In this document: in pieces, positions 35,688-43,933 of the stretch
Layout of the letters: each line of letters begins with the position of its first letter
How positions within the stretch are numbered: the first letter of the stretch is position 1
Assembly: GCF_000632455.1 (NCBI RefSeq)
Contig: NZ_JFYL01000019.1
Location: 1 to 44,152 of the forward strand
Reading direction: 5' to 3'
Origin: Acinetobacter sp. Ver3
GTDB lineage: Bacteria > Pseudomonadota > Gammaproteobacteria > Pseudomonadales > Moraxellaceae
Length of the DNA: 44,152 nt
Notes under the pieces: generated by a model
What the model saw: the letters and a program-made list of their open reading frames with translations, nothing else
Told to the model about the DNA's origin: nothing
Databases searched by the model: none
Translations under genes and position numbers: made by a program

Positions 35688-36725
35688 GTGACTTCATTCG
35701 AAATTCAATCCAGTTCTTCTGCACAACTTGTTCAAGATCATAAGCTACGGGTTTTGATTAATCAGATTGAGCAGCAAAAATTACAATTATCCGCATGGCA
35801 ACACGCCCAAGAAGAAATTCGTACCTACACGCAGAAGAAACTTATTCCTGTCTATCGTGATGTTTATAAAGTGATGTTTCAGCAATTACAAAGTCTATGG
35901 AATAGCCTAAGTCAAATAGATTTAAATAAGTCGTCTCAAAAGGTTGTGGAAGAGAAGTGTTTTAACTTGACCCAAATGTTGAGCAAATCAAATATGCTCA
36001 ATGAAACTCAACTTGAGACAGTTGAAAAATTCCATATTTATTTCGAACAGGTGTTTGCTCAACCACGAAATAAGCAAGATAAAAAGAACAACTTCGAATC
36101 TAGTCAAACACCAGATGCTCATGGTGAACAAAATGATTCAACGATTGATGACGATTCGTTATGGGACAAAGCGCAGTATCAACAAGCAAGGCAGCAAGCC
36201 AAACTTAAACGGCAGCAAGATAAACAAGCCGAAGCAGAAAAGTTAGTGAATCAATCGCTAAAAACCGTATATTTAAAGATTGCCTCGATTATTCACCCTG
36301 ACCGTGAGCCTGATGAGTCGAAAAAAGCGGAAAAGACCGAGCTGTTACAGCGTGCTAATGAAGCCTATGAACAGGAAGATTTGTTCTATTTATTGAAACT
36401 TCAGCTTGAAGTTGAGCAAAGTAAAAATGGTTCAAATAAAGGTTTAACAGCGGAGCAAGTTAAGTTTTATCAGCAGGCTTTAGAAGCACAAAGCCAAGCA
36501 TTAAAAAAGCAAATTCAGGAATTGATTGACTCGCTTGTGTGGTCAAATAAAGCCAAAATTGCGGTGAGGAAGTCGAAAGGGCAATTGAATATTACGGACT
36601 TATATAAGCAGATTGATGCGGATGTGTCTGCGGTGAAGCAACAGCTTAAAGCGGAAAAGCAAAGGTTGATGTATATGGGGAAAAAGACTGGGTTGGAGAT
36701 GTTGTTGGAGCATGGGGTGCTTTAA
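35688..36725 (+). CDS. J-domain-containing protein (DnaJ-like co-chaperone)
   Basis: The 345-residue protein is rich in Gln, Lys and Glu with long coiled-coil segments (about 15-120, 165-190 and 255-340). The only recognisable unit is a J-domain-like stretch of about residues 188-240. It has the HPD signature (His203-Pro-Asp205), preceded by VYLKIASII and followed by LLQRANEAYEQEDLFYLLKL. It lacks the G/F and zinc-finger regions of DnaJ, so it is a class III J protein that should recruit DnaK to a specific client. The GTG at 35688 is the outermost start, with no good Shine-Dalgarno. It follows the cyclase by 57 bases and may be cotranscribed. Confidence 0.75.
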   Translation: MTSFEIQSSSSAQLVQDHKLRVLINQIEQQKLQLSAWQHAQEEIRTYTQKKLIPVYRDVYKVMFQQLQSLWNSLSQIDLNKSSQKVVEEKCFNLTQMLSKSNMLNETQLETVEKFHIYFEQVFAQPRNKQDKKNNFESSQTPDAHGEQNDSTIDDDSLWDKAQYQQARQQAKLKRQQDKQAEAEKLVNQSLKTVYLKIASIIHPDREPDESKKAEKTELLQRANEAYEQEDLFYLLKLQLEVEQSKNGSNKGLTAEQVKFYQQALEAQSQALKKQIQELIDSLVWSNKAKIAVRKSKGQLNITDLYKQIDADVSAVKQQLKAEKQRLMYMGKKTGLEMLLEHGVL

Positions 36726-36734
36726 TGCTTTTCT

Positions 36735-36767
36735 CCCTCTCCCTTTGGGAGAGGGTCGGGGTGAGGG
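36735..36767. repeat. REP-like palindromic element
   Basis: The 9-bp stem CCCTCTCCC/GGGAGAGGG (36735-36743 and 36747-36755) is followed by TCGGGGTGAGGG, which offers a second G-rich partner for the left arm. Sequences of this type recur between genes in many Proteobacteria. It fills almost the whole gap between the J-domain gene and the convergent HNH gene and ends exactly at the HNH stop codon. It may double as terminator for both. Confidence 0.7.
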
Positions 36768-37433
36768 TTACTGATTTAAAATCTCTGATAAAAATGGATC
36801 ATTTCTGACATATGTTTTCCAAAACGCTGAAAAGGGATAATTAGGTTTGAGCATATTACTTATTCTTTCGACTAGATCATCTTTTTCTCTTTGCAATAAA
36901 CGATTTAAACCATTTTTTAGTTGGAAACGTAAATTTTGCAAATAAGCATGTTCTTCCAATATCTTTTCTTTCAAATATTGATGGCTCACTTGCTGATTAC
37001 CACTATTTGCATTGTTATAGCACTGCTCTAATAATGCTATGGTTTTATTTGTGAGTTCAAACAAATCAGAATCATTATTTAATGCATTGATTAAGATAAT
37101 TTTACCATTTGGAACGCTTGGTGCTTCTAAAGAAATAGCCGTATCTACATTATGGCTTTCTTCACAACAATCTAGTAATTCCTTATGTCTTGAGCCTTTA
37201 ATACTATTGCAGTGAGAGCAAGCATAATAAAGATTATTCCAATCGGTTCTTAACTTTTCACTTTTGTTAAGGTGTGGCACAAAGTGTTCTACATTGATAT
37301 AACCGAAATCTGCTTGTTCACACAAATAACATTTAGATAAGAAATCTTTTTTCAATTGTTTAACTACAACTGGATCTGTGTAATCCGAATTAGTCCAATC
37401 TTCGGGTCTTTCTGATCGTATAACTTTAAACAT
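36768..37433 (-). CDS. HNH endonuclease, PtuB-like (Septu-type defence)
   Basis: The 221-residue nuclease has a compact HNH core: Cys35-x2-Cys38, the catalytic-type EHFVPH (Glu49, His50, His54), the WNNLYYAC motif with Asn66/Asn67, then Cys72-x2-Cys75 followed by Asn76. This is the TIGR02646-type HNH found as PtuB in Septu and beside retrons. The ~130-residue helical C-terminus is unassigned. The ATG at 37433 has AGGTGA about 5 bases upstream and overlaps the end of the ATPase gene by 8 bases, so translation is coupled. The predicted role is DNA cleavage in anti-phage defence, governed by the partner ATPase. No reverse transcriptase or retron RNA is nearby. Confidence 0.8.
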   Translation of the reverse strand: MFKVIRSERPEDWTNSDYTDPVVVKQLKKDFLSKCYLCEQADFGYINVEHFVPHLNKSEKLRTDWNNLYYACSHCNSIKGSRHKELLDCCEESHNVDTAISLEAPSVPNGKIILINALNNDSDLFELTNKTIALLEQCYNNANSGNQQVSHQYLKEKILEEHAYLQNLRFQLKNGLNRLLQREKDDLVERISNMLKPNYPFSAFWKTYVRNDPFLSEILNQ

Positions 37434-38670
37434 CAAGATCACCTAGTTCTTGATTGTCTAATAAATGATTTAATGCCTTGAAGTAAAAAGATTTAGATTC
37501 AACATCAAGTTGTTTTGCGAATGGTGAAATATTTTTTAAAAGATCTCTAAGTTTCTCATAATTATTAGGATCTTTATTTAAAATTTCAGCGATAGCTTTA
37601 ATTTCTGATTCTAATTGTGCCGATTTTATTTCTACATGGAATAAACCTTTAATAACCGATTCGTATGAATAGCGACTTAAATCTTCTTCAAAAAATTCAC
37701 CACTAGAAATGTCATAAACTACAGTATCATTGTCTGTTGATGTAATAACAAAAGGAGAATGAGTGCTTACAATAAATTGAATATTTGGAAATGAATCTTT
37801 AAAGAATGGGAGAATTAACTTTTGAAGTGATATATGTAAATGAGCATCTATTTCATCAATTAATACAATTCCCTCTAAATCAGAAGGTGTTATATCAAAA
37901 AATTCCGTTCTTAATAAAAGATCAGCAAAAATATCAAAAATTGCTTTATATCCAGAAGATAAATTTTGGAAAGTTGTGTAGTTTTTTCCATTATAAATTT
38001 CAAATTTTCTTTCTTCATTTTTGAAAACTAACAGTGTTTTTTCGTTTTCAAATAATTTTTTTAAAGAAATTTCAAAATCGCTAAACCAGTTCTCAAATTT
38101 TTTCCCTTTGATTTCATTTTGTTCAATACCTTTAGCAAAAGCTTCAGATGTTTTTAAGTTGACAAGATGTTGTTCTAGACGGCTACCTATATTTTGCCTA
38201 AATGCGTTTCTTGCTCTTTCAATTTCAGTATTAGACAGAGTAGTTTGTGTAGACTCATCAATATGAATCTCACGCATAGCATCAAAATTTCTAAAGATTG
38301 CTTTATATTCTTTATATTTATTTTTGAACTCTTCAAAGTTTATTGTTTCAATATTAAAACCAGTTTCAAGTAGTTTTAATTTTCCTTGATATTCTTTGAC
38401 TAGATTCTTTAATCCTTGGGAATCTGGATTTGAAGGCCCTAACCGGTGAATCTCTGACTGCCAATGAGAAATATTATTTTTATATTGTTGTTGATTATCA
38501 TTTAATGAATCTAAATCATTATTTAAAGTTTCAAAAAGCTTATTAAGGAAACTTGTTTTTCCGCTACTATTTCGTCCAGTGAGAATCAAATTTCTCCCAT
38601 TTAATGGAATATTGATGTCATAAAGGTTTGCATGTGGAATCTCTCCACTAATGTTTACTAAATACTTCAT
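37426..38670 (-). CDS. AAA/ABC-type ATPase, PtuA-like (Septu-type defence)
   Basis: The 414-residue SMC/OLD-like ATPase has Walker A GRNSSGKT (32-39) and a coiled, charged insertion (about 45-225). The ABC-like signature NLSSGYKA is near 236-243, Walker B IVLIDEIDAHLH is at 268-279 and the switch His304 is in STHSPF. The C-terminal ~100 residues are helical and unassigned; there is no Toprim nuclease domain, so the cutting function would lie in the HNH partner. Base composition looks clearly more AT-rich than valS, suggesting horizontal acquisition. The ATG at 38670 lacks a Shine-Dalgarno. The longest frame (to GTG 38712) would run through the valS terminator and is rejected. Confidence 0.8.
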   Translation of the reverse strand: MKYLVNISGEIPHANLYDINIPLNGRNLILTGRNSSGKTSFLNKLFETLNNDLDSLNDNQQQYKNNISHWQSEIHRLGPSNPDSQGLKNLVKEYQGKLKLLETGFNIETINFEEFKNKYKEYKAIFRNFDAMREIHIDESTQTTLSNTEIERARNAFRQNIGSRLEQHLVNLKTSEAFAKGIEQNEIKGKKFENWFSDFEISLKKLFENEKTLLVFKNEERKFEIYNGKNYTTFQNLSSGYKAIFDIFADLLLRTEFFDITPSDLEGIVLIDEIDAHLHISLQKLILPFFKDSFPNIQFIVSTHSPFVITSTDNDTVVYDISSGEFFEEDLSRYSYESVIKGLFHVEIKSAQLESEIKAIAEILNKDPNNYEKLRDLLKNISPFAKQLDVESKSFYFKALNHLLDNQELGDLDV

Positions 38671-38677
38671 ATTTAAA

Positions 38678-38683
38678 ATTATA
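38678..38683 (-). promoter_or_regulatory. Possible -10 element giving a leaderless ATPase mRNA
   Basis: On the leftward strand a consensus TATAAT is followed by 7 bases and then the ATPase ATG, which has no Shine-Dalgarno. A transcript from here would start at or next to the ATG. No good -35 is seen, and the hexamer overlaps the tail of the valS terminator, so the call is tentative. Confidence 0.35.
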
Positions 38684-38706
38684 AAGGGCTGAATAATCAG
38701 CCCTTT
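38683..38706 (-). terminator. Terminator of valS
   Basis: The perfect 10-bp stem AAAGGGCTGA/TCAGCCCTTT with a 4-base loop lies 30 bases after the valS stop. In the leftward sense it is followed by a T-rich tail. It separates valS from the ATPase/HNH pair. Confidence 0.85.
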
Positions 38707-38736
38707 ATACACAAATTAGATCAAACTAACAACAAA

Positions 38737-41631
38737 TTAAAGCGCTGCAATCTGCTCCATATTCGCTTTAATCTTCGCTAACTGATCAGCAAACTCAGCA
38801 AGTTTTACTTTCTCGCCTTCAACCACAGCCGCAGGTGCTTTAGCCACAAAACCTTCATTCGCAAGTTTAGTTGCAATTTGGTCATGCTGTTTTTGAACCT
38901 TGTCTAAGTCTTTTTGTAGACGACCCAACTCCGCTTTCGGGTCAATTAAACCCTTCATTGGAACGAATACAGACACATGACCGACTACAGAAGATGATGA
39001 CAATGGTGGTTGTTCAGCATCAGCCAAGAACGTAATGCTTTCAACTTTTGCCAATGCTTTAAACAATGGTTCAATACGGGCAATCTGTGCTTTTTCTGCA
39101 TCAGTTGTGTTTTGAAGTAGAACAGGCAACAAGCGAGCATTACCTAAGCCCATCTCACCACGGATGTTACGTACCGCACCAATCAAACCTTGAAGCCACT
39201 GCATATCTGCTTCAGCTTGTTCGTTGTTAAGCGCTTGGTCAGCAACAGGGTACTGTGCCAACATAATCGTTTCGCCAACGATGTTGAGTTTTGGCGCAAG
39301 TGTTTGCCAGATTTCTTCTGTCAAGTAAGGCATCAACGGATGAGCCAAACGTAAAGACGCTTCCATCACAGAAAGAAGAACACGACGTACTTCAGCTTTA
39401 CGCTCAACCGATACATTTTCATCATTCAGAACAGGTTTCGTCAGCTCGACATACCAGTCACAGTATTCATTCCAAATGAACTCGTAAATCGCTTGTGCAG
39501 CCAAGTCTAAACGGTAGGTTGCAAATGCGGTTTGCACCGCTTGTTCTGCTTTTTGTAGACGGCTTATGATCCACTGTTCAGGCAATTCCCAAAGGTCTTG
39601 ACGCACTTCTTGGCCAATCACTTGCTCTTCGCAGTTCATCATCACGAAACGCGTCGCGTTCCAGATTTTATTCGCAAAGTTACGGTAACCTTCAACACGC
39701 TTCATGTCGAACTTAATGTCACGACCCGTGTTTGCAAGCGCACAGAATGTGAAACGAACCGCATCTGTACCGTAAGATTGAATACCTTCAGGGAATTCTT
39801 TACGAGTCGACTTTTCAATCTTCGCCGCTTGTTTCGGGTTCATCAAACCTGTGGTACGTTTTTGTACTAAAGTTTCAAGATCAACACCGTCAATCAAATC
39901 TAATGGGTCAAGTACATTACCCTTAGATTTAGACATCTTCTGACCTTCGCCATCACGTACCAAACCGTGTACATACACAGTTTTGAACGGCACTTGAGGT
40001 GTACCATCTTCATTTTTCATGAAGTGCATCGTAAGCATAATCATACGAGCAACCCAGAAGAAGATGATGTCGAAACCTGTTACAAGAACATCAGTCGGGT
40101 GGAAGGTATTTAAGAAGTAGTTTTCTTTATCTTTCGCTTCGTCACCCGTCCAACCTAAAGTTGAGAATGTCCAAAGCCCAGATGAGAACCATGTATCCAA
40201 TACGTCTTCGTCTTGATCTAGTTGAACATCTGCAGGGATGTTGTTTTTCGCACGAACTTCATCTTCGTTACGACCGACATATACATTGCCTTCTGCATCG
40301 TACCAAGCAGGGATACGGTGACCCCACCACAATTGACGAGAGATACACCAGTCTTGAATGTTGTTCATCCACGCCATGTACATGTTGCTGTATTGCTCAG
40401 GCACGAACTTAATACGACCATCTTGAACCGCTTCAATTGCAGGTTTCGCAAGTGGTGCAATCTTCACGTACCATTGGTCTGTGAGTAACGGTTCAACAAT
40501 TACACCTGAACGGTCACCACGAGGTGGCTTCAATGTATATGGTTGAATTTGATCTAACCAACCTTCAGTTTCCGCTTGTTCAACTAACTTTTTACGTGCT
40601 TCAAAACGCTCTAAACCAATGTAGTCTGCAGGCGCAGGAATGGTTTTAGAAATTTGCTCACCCGCTTTTGCGATATATTCAAACTCAGCCAACACTTCAG
40701 CATTTTTGTTGAAGATGTTGATGATTGGCAATTCGCAACGTTTACCCACTTCATAGTCATTGAAGTCATGCGCAGGGGTAATTTTTACACAGCCTGTACC
40801 GAATTCTTTGTCTACGTATTCGTCTTTAACGATCGGAACCGCACGACCTGTGATTGGTAGGATAATGTTTTGACCAACTAAGTGTGCATAACGTTCATCA
40901 TCAAGTGCAACCGCAACTGCTGTATCACCCAACAAAGTTTCAGGACGAGTGGTTGCCACAACAATGTGATCTTTACCATCGTGCGTGCGAAGTGACTTAT
41001 CTTCAAAGAAATATTTGAAGTGCCAAAGTGAACCTTGTTCTTCTTTATCAGACTCAACTTCTAAGTCAGAAAGGGCGGTTTGTAATTTTGGATCCCAGTT
41101 TACAAGGCGTTTACCACGGTAGATCAAACCATCTTCGTGAAGTTTTACAAACACTTCTTTAACAGCGTTTGATAAACCTTCATCCATGGTAAAGCGTTCA
41201 CGTGACCAATCAACAGAAGAACCTAAACGACGAATTTGACGGGTAATATTACCGCCAGATTGTTCTTTCCATTCCCATACTTTATCGATGAACTTTTCAC
41301 GACCCAAGTCATGACGGCTTACGCCTTGCGCGCCCAACTGACGCTCTACAACCATTTGCGTTGCGATACCTGCGTGGTCAGTCCCTGGTTGCCAAAGCGT
41401 GTTAAAACCTGACATACGCTTATGACGTGTCAAAGCATCCATGATGGCATTGTTAAAACCATGACCCATGTGCAAGCTACCAGTGACGTTTGGTGGCGGA
41501 ATCATGATACAGAAAGACTCGCCTTTTTCAGACGGCTTAAAGTAACCGCGTTCTTCCCAAGTTTGGTACCATTTTTTCTCGATCTCGGTCGGATCGTAGG
41601 TTGTAGCAATATTTTGCGCTGAATCAGTCAT
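38737..41631 (-). CDS. valS: Valyl-tRNA synthetase
   Basis: This class I synthetase charges tRNA-Val and edits threonine. The 964-residue protein has the HIGH-type motif HMGH at residues 54-57 ([14 protein letters not shown]) and the large CP1 editing domain (about 190-340, [15 protein letters not shown]). KMSKS is at 565-569, then the anticodon-binding helical domain and a C-terminal coiled coil (about 895-960). The length is normal. No clear Shine-Dalgarno precedes the ATG at 41631. Codon use indicates high expression. Confidence 0.97.
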   Translation of the reverse strand: MTDSAQNIATTYDPTEIEKKWYQTWEERGYFKPSEKGESFCIMIPPPNVTGSLHMGHGFNNAIMDALTRHKRMSGFNTLWQPGTDHAGIATQMVVERQLGAQGVSRHDLGREKFIDKVWEWKEQSGGNITRQIRRLGSSVDWSRERFTMDEGLSNAVKEVFVKLHEDGLIYRGKRLVNWDPKLQTALSDLEVESDKEEQGSLWHFKYFFEDKSLRTHDGKDHIVVATTRPETLLGDTAVAVALDDERYAHLVGQNIILPITGRAVPIVKDEYVDKEFGTGCVKITPAHDFNDYEVGKRCELPIINIFNKNAEVLAEFEYIAKAGEQISKTIPAPADYIGLERFEARKKLVEQAETEGWLDQIQPYTLKPPRGDRSGVIVEPLLTDQWYVKIAPLAKPAIEAVQDGRIKFVPEQYSNMYMAWMNNIQDWCISRQLWWGHRIPAWYDAEGNVYVGRNEDEVRAKNNIPADVQLDQDEDVLDTWFSSGLWTFSTLGWTGDEAKDKENYFLNTFHPTDVLVTGFDIIFFWVARMIMLTMHFMKNEDGTPQVPFKTVYVHGLVRDGEGQKMSKSKGNVLDPLDLIDGVDLETLVQKRTTGLMNPKQAAKIEKSTRKEFPEGIQSYGTDAVRFTFCALANTGRDIKFDMKRVEGYRNFANKIWNATRFVMMNCEEQVIGQEVRQDLWELPEQWIISRLQKAEQAVQTAFATYRLDLAAQAIYEFIWNEYCDWYVELTKPVLNDENVSVERKAEVRRVLLSVMEASLRLAHPLMPYLTEEIWQTLAPKLNIVGETIMLAQYPVADQALNNEQAEADMQWLQGLIGAVRNIRGEMGLGNARLLPVLLQNTTDAEKAQIARIEPLFKALAKVESITFLADAEQPPLSSSSVVGHVSVFVPMKGLIDPKAELGRLQKDLDKVQKQHDQIATKLANEGFVAKAPAAVVEGEKVKLAEFADQLAKIKANMEQIAAL

Positions 41632-41818
41632 AGTTCGAACAGATCAAAAGTAGATAAAAAATTGCATCTATTGTAGCAAAAAAAATGCATGGAGAGGCAC
41701 GTTAAGCAAATGCATTCTCGTTTCAAATCACACACAATCGAACAGTAATTGATTTTGAATAACACTAAAGCCAGCGTCAACTCGCGGAATCGGCCTGACA
41801 ATAAAGGATAACAATAGC

Positions 41819-42499
41819 ATGACCTATACTATTTCTTTGCGCTTACAACCTGAAACTTATCAGCAATATCAAACTATTCACCAAAAACTCAATGCAGGAG
41901 ATCGTGAAGCGCAAGCTAAAATTCTTGGAGATAATCTGTCCAAAATTGCTTGTGAGATTATTGATCAAGCCTTTGGCACACTGGTCAAAGATTCTAATGC
42001 AAAGGATCAAGACTCAGCAAAAGTATTGAAACAAGTGCAAGATGCAATCTTGAAATACATGCCTTGGTCGGTATCTTTTTTTGGTAATGATCGCTTAACG
42101 CCTATGGTGAATCATGTACAAAGTTTGATGTATGAACAAGATGGAAAATACTATATTTCATACCCAGTTGAAAAAGTTATTGTGAATGAGTTACTGGGCT
42201 GTGCAGAACGTATGCGTGAAGGTCAAAATCAATATGTTGCTCCCGGATTAAAAGCCTTCACTAAAGTGGTTGATCAAGGCGTTACGAGCTTAATTCGTGA
42301 GCCTAAAAAAATGCTGAAATTTAATATGGTGGTGGATAAAACCTTAAATGGTGTGATCAGTCTGACCACAGGATTAGGGTACAAGCGATTTGAAAATTTA
42401 AGCAAAATTCATGATGCACAAAGTATCGTGAAGTACTTTGACCATTTTCTGGTTTTTCTTGATAATGAAGGACAGCAAAAAGCAAAATTAAATGCTTAA
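41819..42499 (+). CDS. Hypothetical protein, 226 aa
   Basis: I do not recognise this family. The protein is soluble and mostly helical with no signal peptide. A segment KYMPWSVSFFGNDRLTPMVNH and a later region EPKKMLKFNMVVDKTLNGVISLTTGLGYKRFENL are the most distinctive parts. AAAGGA lies 10 bases before the ATG. It is followed after 18 bases by an SDR gene with its own Shine-Dalgarno, so the two form an operon and the protein may act in the same pathway, perhaps lipid-related (inference). Confidence 0.65.
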   Translation: MTYTISLRLQPETYQQYQTIHQKLNAGDREAQAKILGDNLSKIACEIIDQAFGTLVKDSNAKDQDSAKVLKQVQDAILKYMPWSVSFFGNDRLTPMVNHVQSLMYEQDGKYYISYPVEKVIVNELLGCAERMREGQNQYVAPGLKAFTKVVDQGVTSLIREPKKMLKFNMVVDKTLNGVISLTTGLGYKRFENLSKIHDAQSIVKYFDHFLVFLDNEGQQKAKLNA

Positions 42500-42517
42500 A
42501 CCATAAGGATAAAGGGA

Positions 42518-43324
42518 ATGGCAAAGTTGGAACAGCTTGATCAGAAAGTGGTGTGGATTACAGGTGCATCATCAGGTCTTGGTAAAGCGTTGGCTGCTGA
42601 ATGTGCCAGTTTAGGGGCACAGGTTATTTTGACGGCTCGTCGTTTTGAAGAGCTGGAAACGGTAAGGCAGTCTTTGGCACACCCAGAACGACATATTTCC
42701 ATTAAAGCGGATATCACAGATGAATCACAAGTTCGTCATGCTTATGAACAAGTTCTCCAACAAAAAGGACGTATTGATTGGTTAATCAATAATGCAGGTC
42801 TATCACAACGTGCATTAATTAAAGACACGACCATGCAAACTGAACGTGCGATCATGGAAGTTGACTATTTCTCTCAAGTTTTTTTAACCAAAACGGTTTT
42901 GCCGACTTTTCAGCAACAAAAGTCAGGACGAATTGCCTTTATCTCAAGTGTCGCTGGGTTATTGGGCACACAATATCGTGCGACTTATTCGGCAGCCAAA
43001 GGTGCGATTCATATGTGGGCGAATAGCTTACGTGCTGAAGTTGCGCAAGATGGTGTGGGTGTCTCGGTAATTTTCCCAGGATTTGTGAAAACCAATGTGT
43101 CCTTTAACGCATTAAACGGTGAAGGAAAGCCCCAAGGTTATCAAGATGAGGCTATTGAAAATGGTTTAGAAGCAGAGGAATTTGCTAAACAAACCGTACA
43201 GGCATTATTGAAAGGGGATGAGTATATTGTCGTGGGTGGGGCAAAAGAAAAATTAGGCGTCTTTATTTCACGGTTATCACCAGCAATACTGTATCGAATG
43301 ATCCGAAAAATGAAAGTAAAGTAA
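42518..43324 (+). CDS. SDR-family NAD(P)-dependent oxidoreductase
   Basis: The 268-residue classical short-chain dehydrogenase has TGASSGLG (about 15-22), NNAG (about 91-94), catalytic Ser in FISSVAG and YSAAK (Tyr/Lys dyad, about 158-162). The substrate loop is PGFVKTNVSF. The C-terminal basic/hydrophobic segment ISRLSPAILYRMIRKMKVK resembles the membrane-binding tail of 11-beta-HSD/DHRS7-like SDRs, hinting at a lipophilic substrate. AAGGA and AAGGG precede the ATG. It is the second gene of a two-gene unit. Confidence 0.85.
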   Translation: MAKLEQLDQKVVWITGASSGLGKALAAECASLGAQVILTARRFEELETVRQSLAHPERHISIKADITDESQVRHAYEQVLQQKGRIDWLINNAGLSQRALIKDTTMQTERAIMEVDYFSQVFLTKTVLPTFQQQKSGRIAFISSVAGLLGTQYRATYSAAKGAIHMWANSLRAEVAQDGVGVSVIFPGFVKTNVSFNALNGEGKPQGYQDEAIENGLEAEEFAKQTVQALLKGDEYIVVGGAKEKLGVFISRLSPAILYRMIRKMKVK

Positions 43325-43470
43325 ATTTTAATGATCATGCAATTATCGATGAGAAAAATTTAATCAACTATGTTTGGGTTTTTATCTCAATGATCATGCG
43401 AGTGATAAGGGATTTAAAGACTCCTCAAGTAAAGTGTACGGCTTGAGTGACTACTACATACTTGTAGAGA

Positions 43471-43497
43471 AAAAGAGAGACTTTTAGTCTCTCTTTT
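43471..43497 (-). terminator. Terminator containing the stop codon of the YbjQ-like gene
   Basis: The perfect 12-bp stem AAAAGAGAGACT/AGTCTCTCTTTT with a 3-base loop lies at the end of the leftward YbjQ-like gene, whose stop codon (43484-43486) forms the loop. It also halts rightward transcription from the SDR gene. Confidence 0.85.
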
Positions 43498-43924
43498 GTA
43501 TAGCAGTTCCGTAAGCGAAAACTTCAACCATTCCACCTTGAAGACCTAAATCAGTGGTGCTGAGTCTTAATCCTAAGATTTCAGTTGCACCCATTTTTTC
43601 TGCTTCAAGTTTAAGTCTAACGATAGCTTCACGTCTTGCACGTTCAACAATACTTTCATAACTGCGTAAGCGTCCACCAAAGAAATTTTGGATTTGCGCA
43701 AGTACAAACTTAAAATAATCATGCGAAATCACAACATTACTGCTGATCATTTGTCCATGGTTTTCAGAAGTTTTAAAACGCTGACTATCTAACTTGATAT
43801 AAGCTAAGCGCGCTTCTTGTTCATCAAGTTGCTTAAGATGCTTTTGTTCATTATAGCGACCAAATCCAAATCCAAGACAAAATAGGATGAGAAAGATGAC
43901 CACCTGAAAAATGATACCATCCAT
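43484..43924 (-). CDS. YbjQ-family protein with N-terminal membrane anchor
   Basis: The 146-residue protein has one TM helix (about residues 4-22), a charged linker (24-60) and then a YbjQ/PF01906-like domain. The domain has the family segments IVERARREAIVRLKLEAEKMGATEILGLRL and VEVFAYGTAI. The fold forms pentameric rings in relatives; the biological role is unknown, with heavy-metal binding only proposed. TAAGGA, overlapping the previous stop codon, provides the Shine-Dalgarno. It is the second of two adjacent YbjQ-family genes. Confidence 0.8.
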   Translation of the reverse strand: MDGIIFQVVIFLILFCLGFGFGRYNEQKHLKQLDEQEARLAYIKLDSQRFKTSENHGQMISSNVVISHDYFKFVLAQIQNFFGGRLRSYESIVERARREAIVRLKLEAEKMGATEILGLRLSTTDLGLQGGMVEVFAYGTAIQKRD

Positions 43925-43933
43925 AACGAATCC

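Noticed and set aside
36768..38670. Retron (RT + ncRNA) with ATPase/HNH effectors
   Set aside because: No reverse transcriptase gene or retron-like RNA flanks the pair. The neighbours are valS and the J-protein gene on either side.
37426..38670. OLD-family nuclease
   Set aside because: The ATPase core is similar, but there is no C-terminal Toprim domain (no DxD/E motif set). The nuclease is the separate HNH gene.
38671..38712. Longer start (GTG at 38712) for the AAA ATPase
   Set aside because: The added 14 codons are the valS terminator stem translated, with no Shine-Dalgarno. The ATG at 38670 fits the usual N-terminus leading into the first strand.
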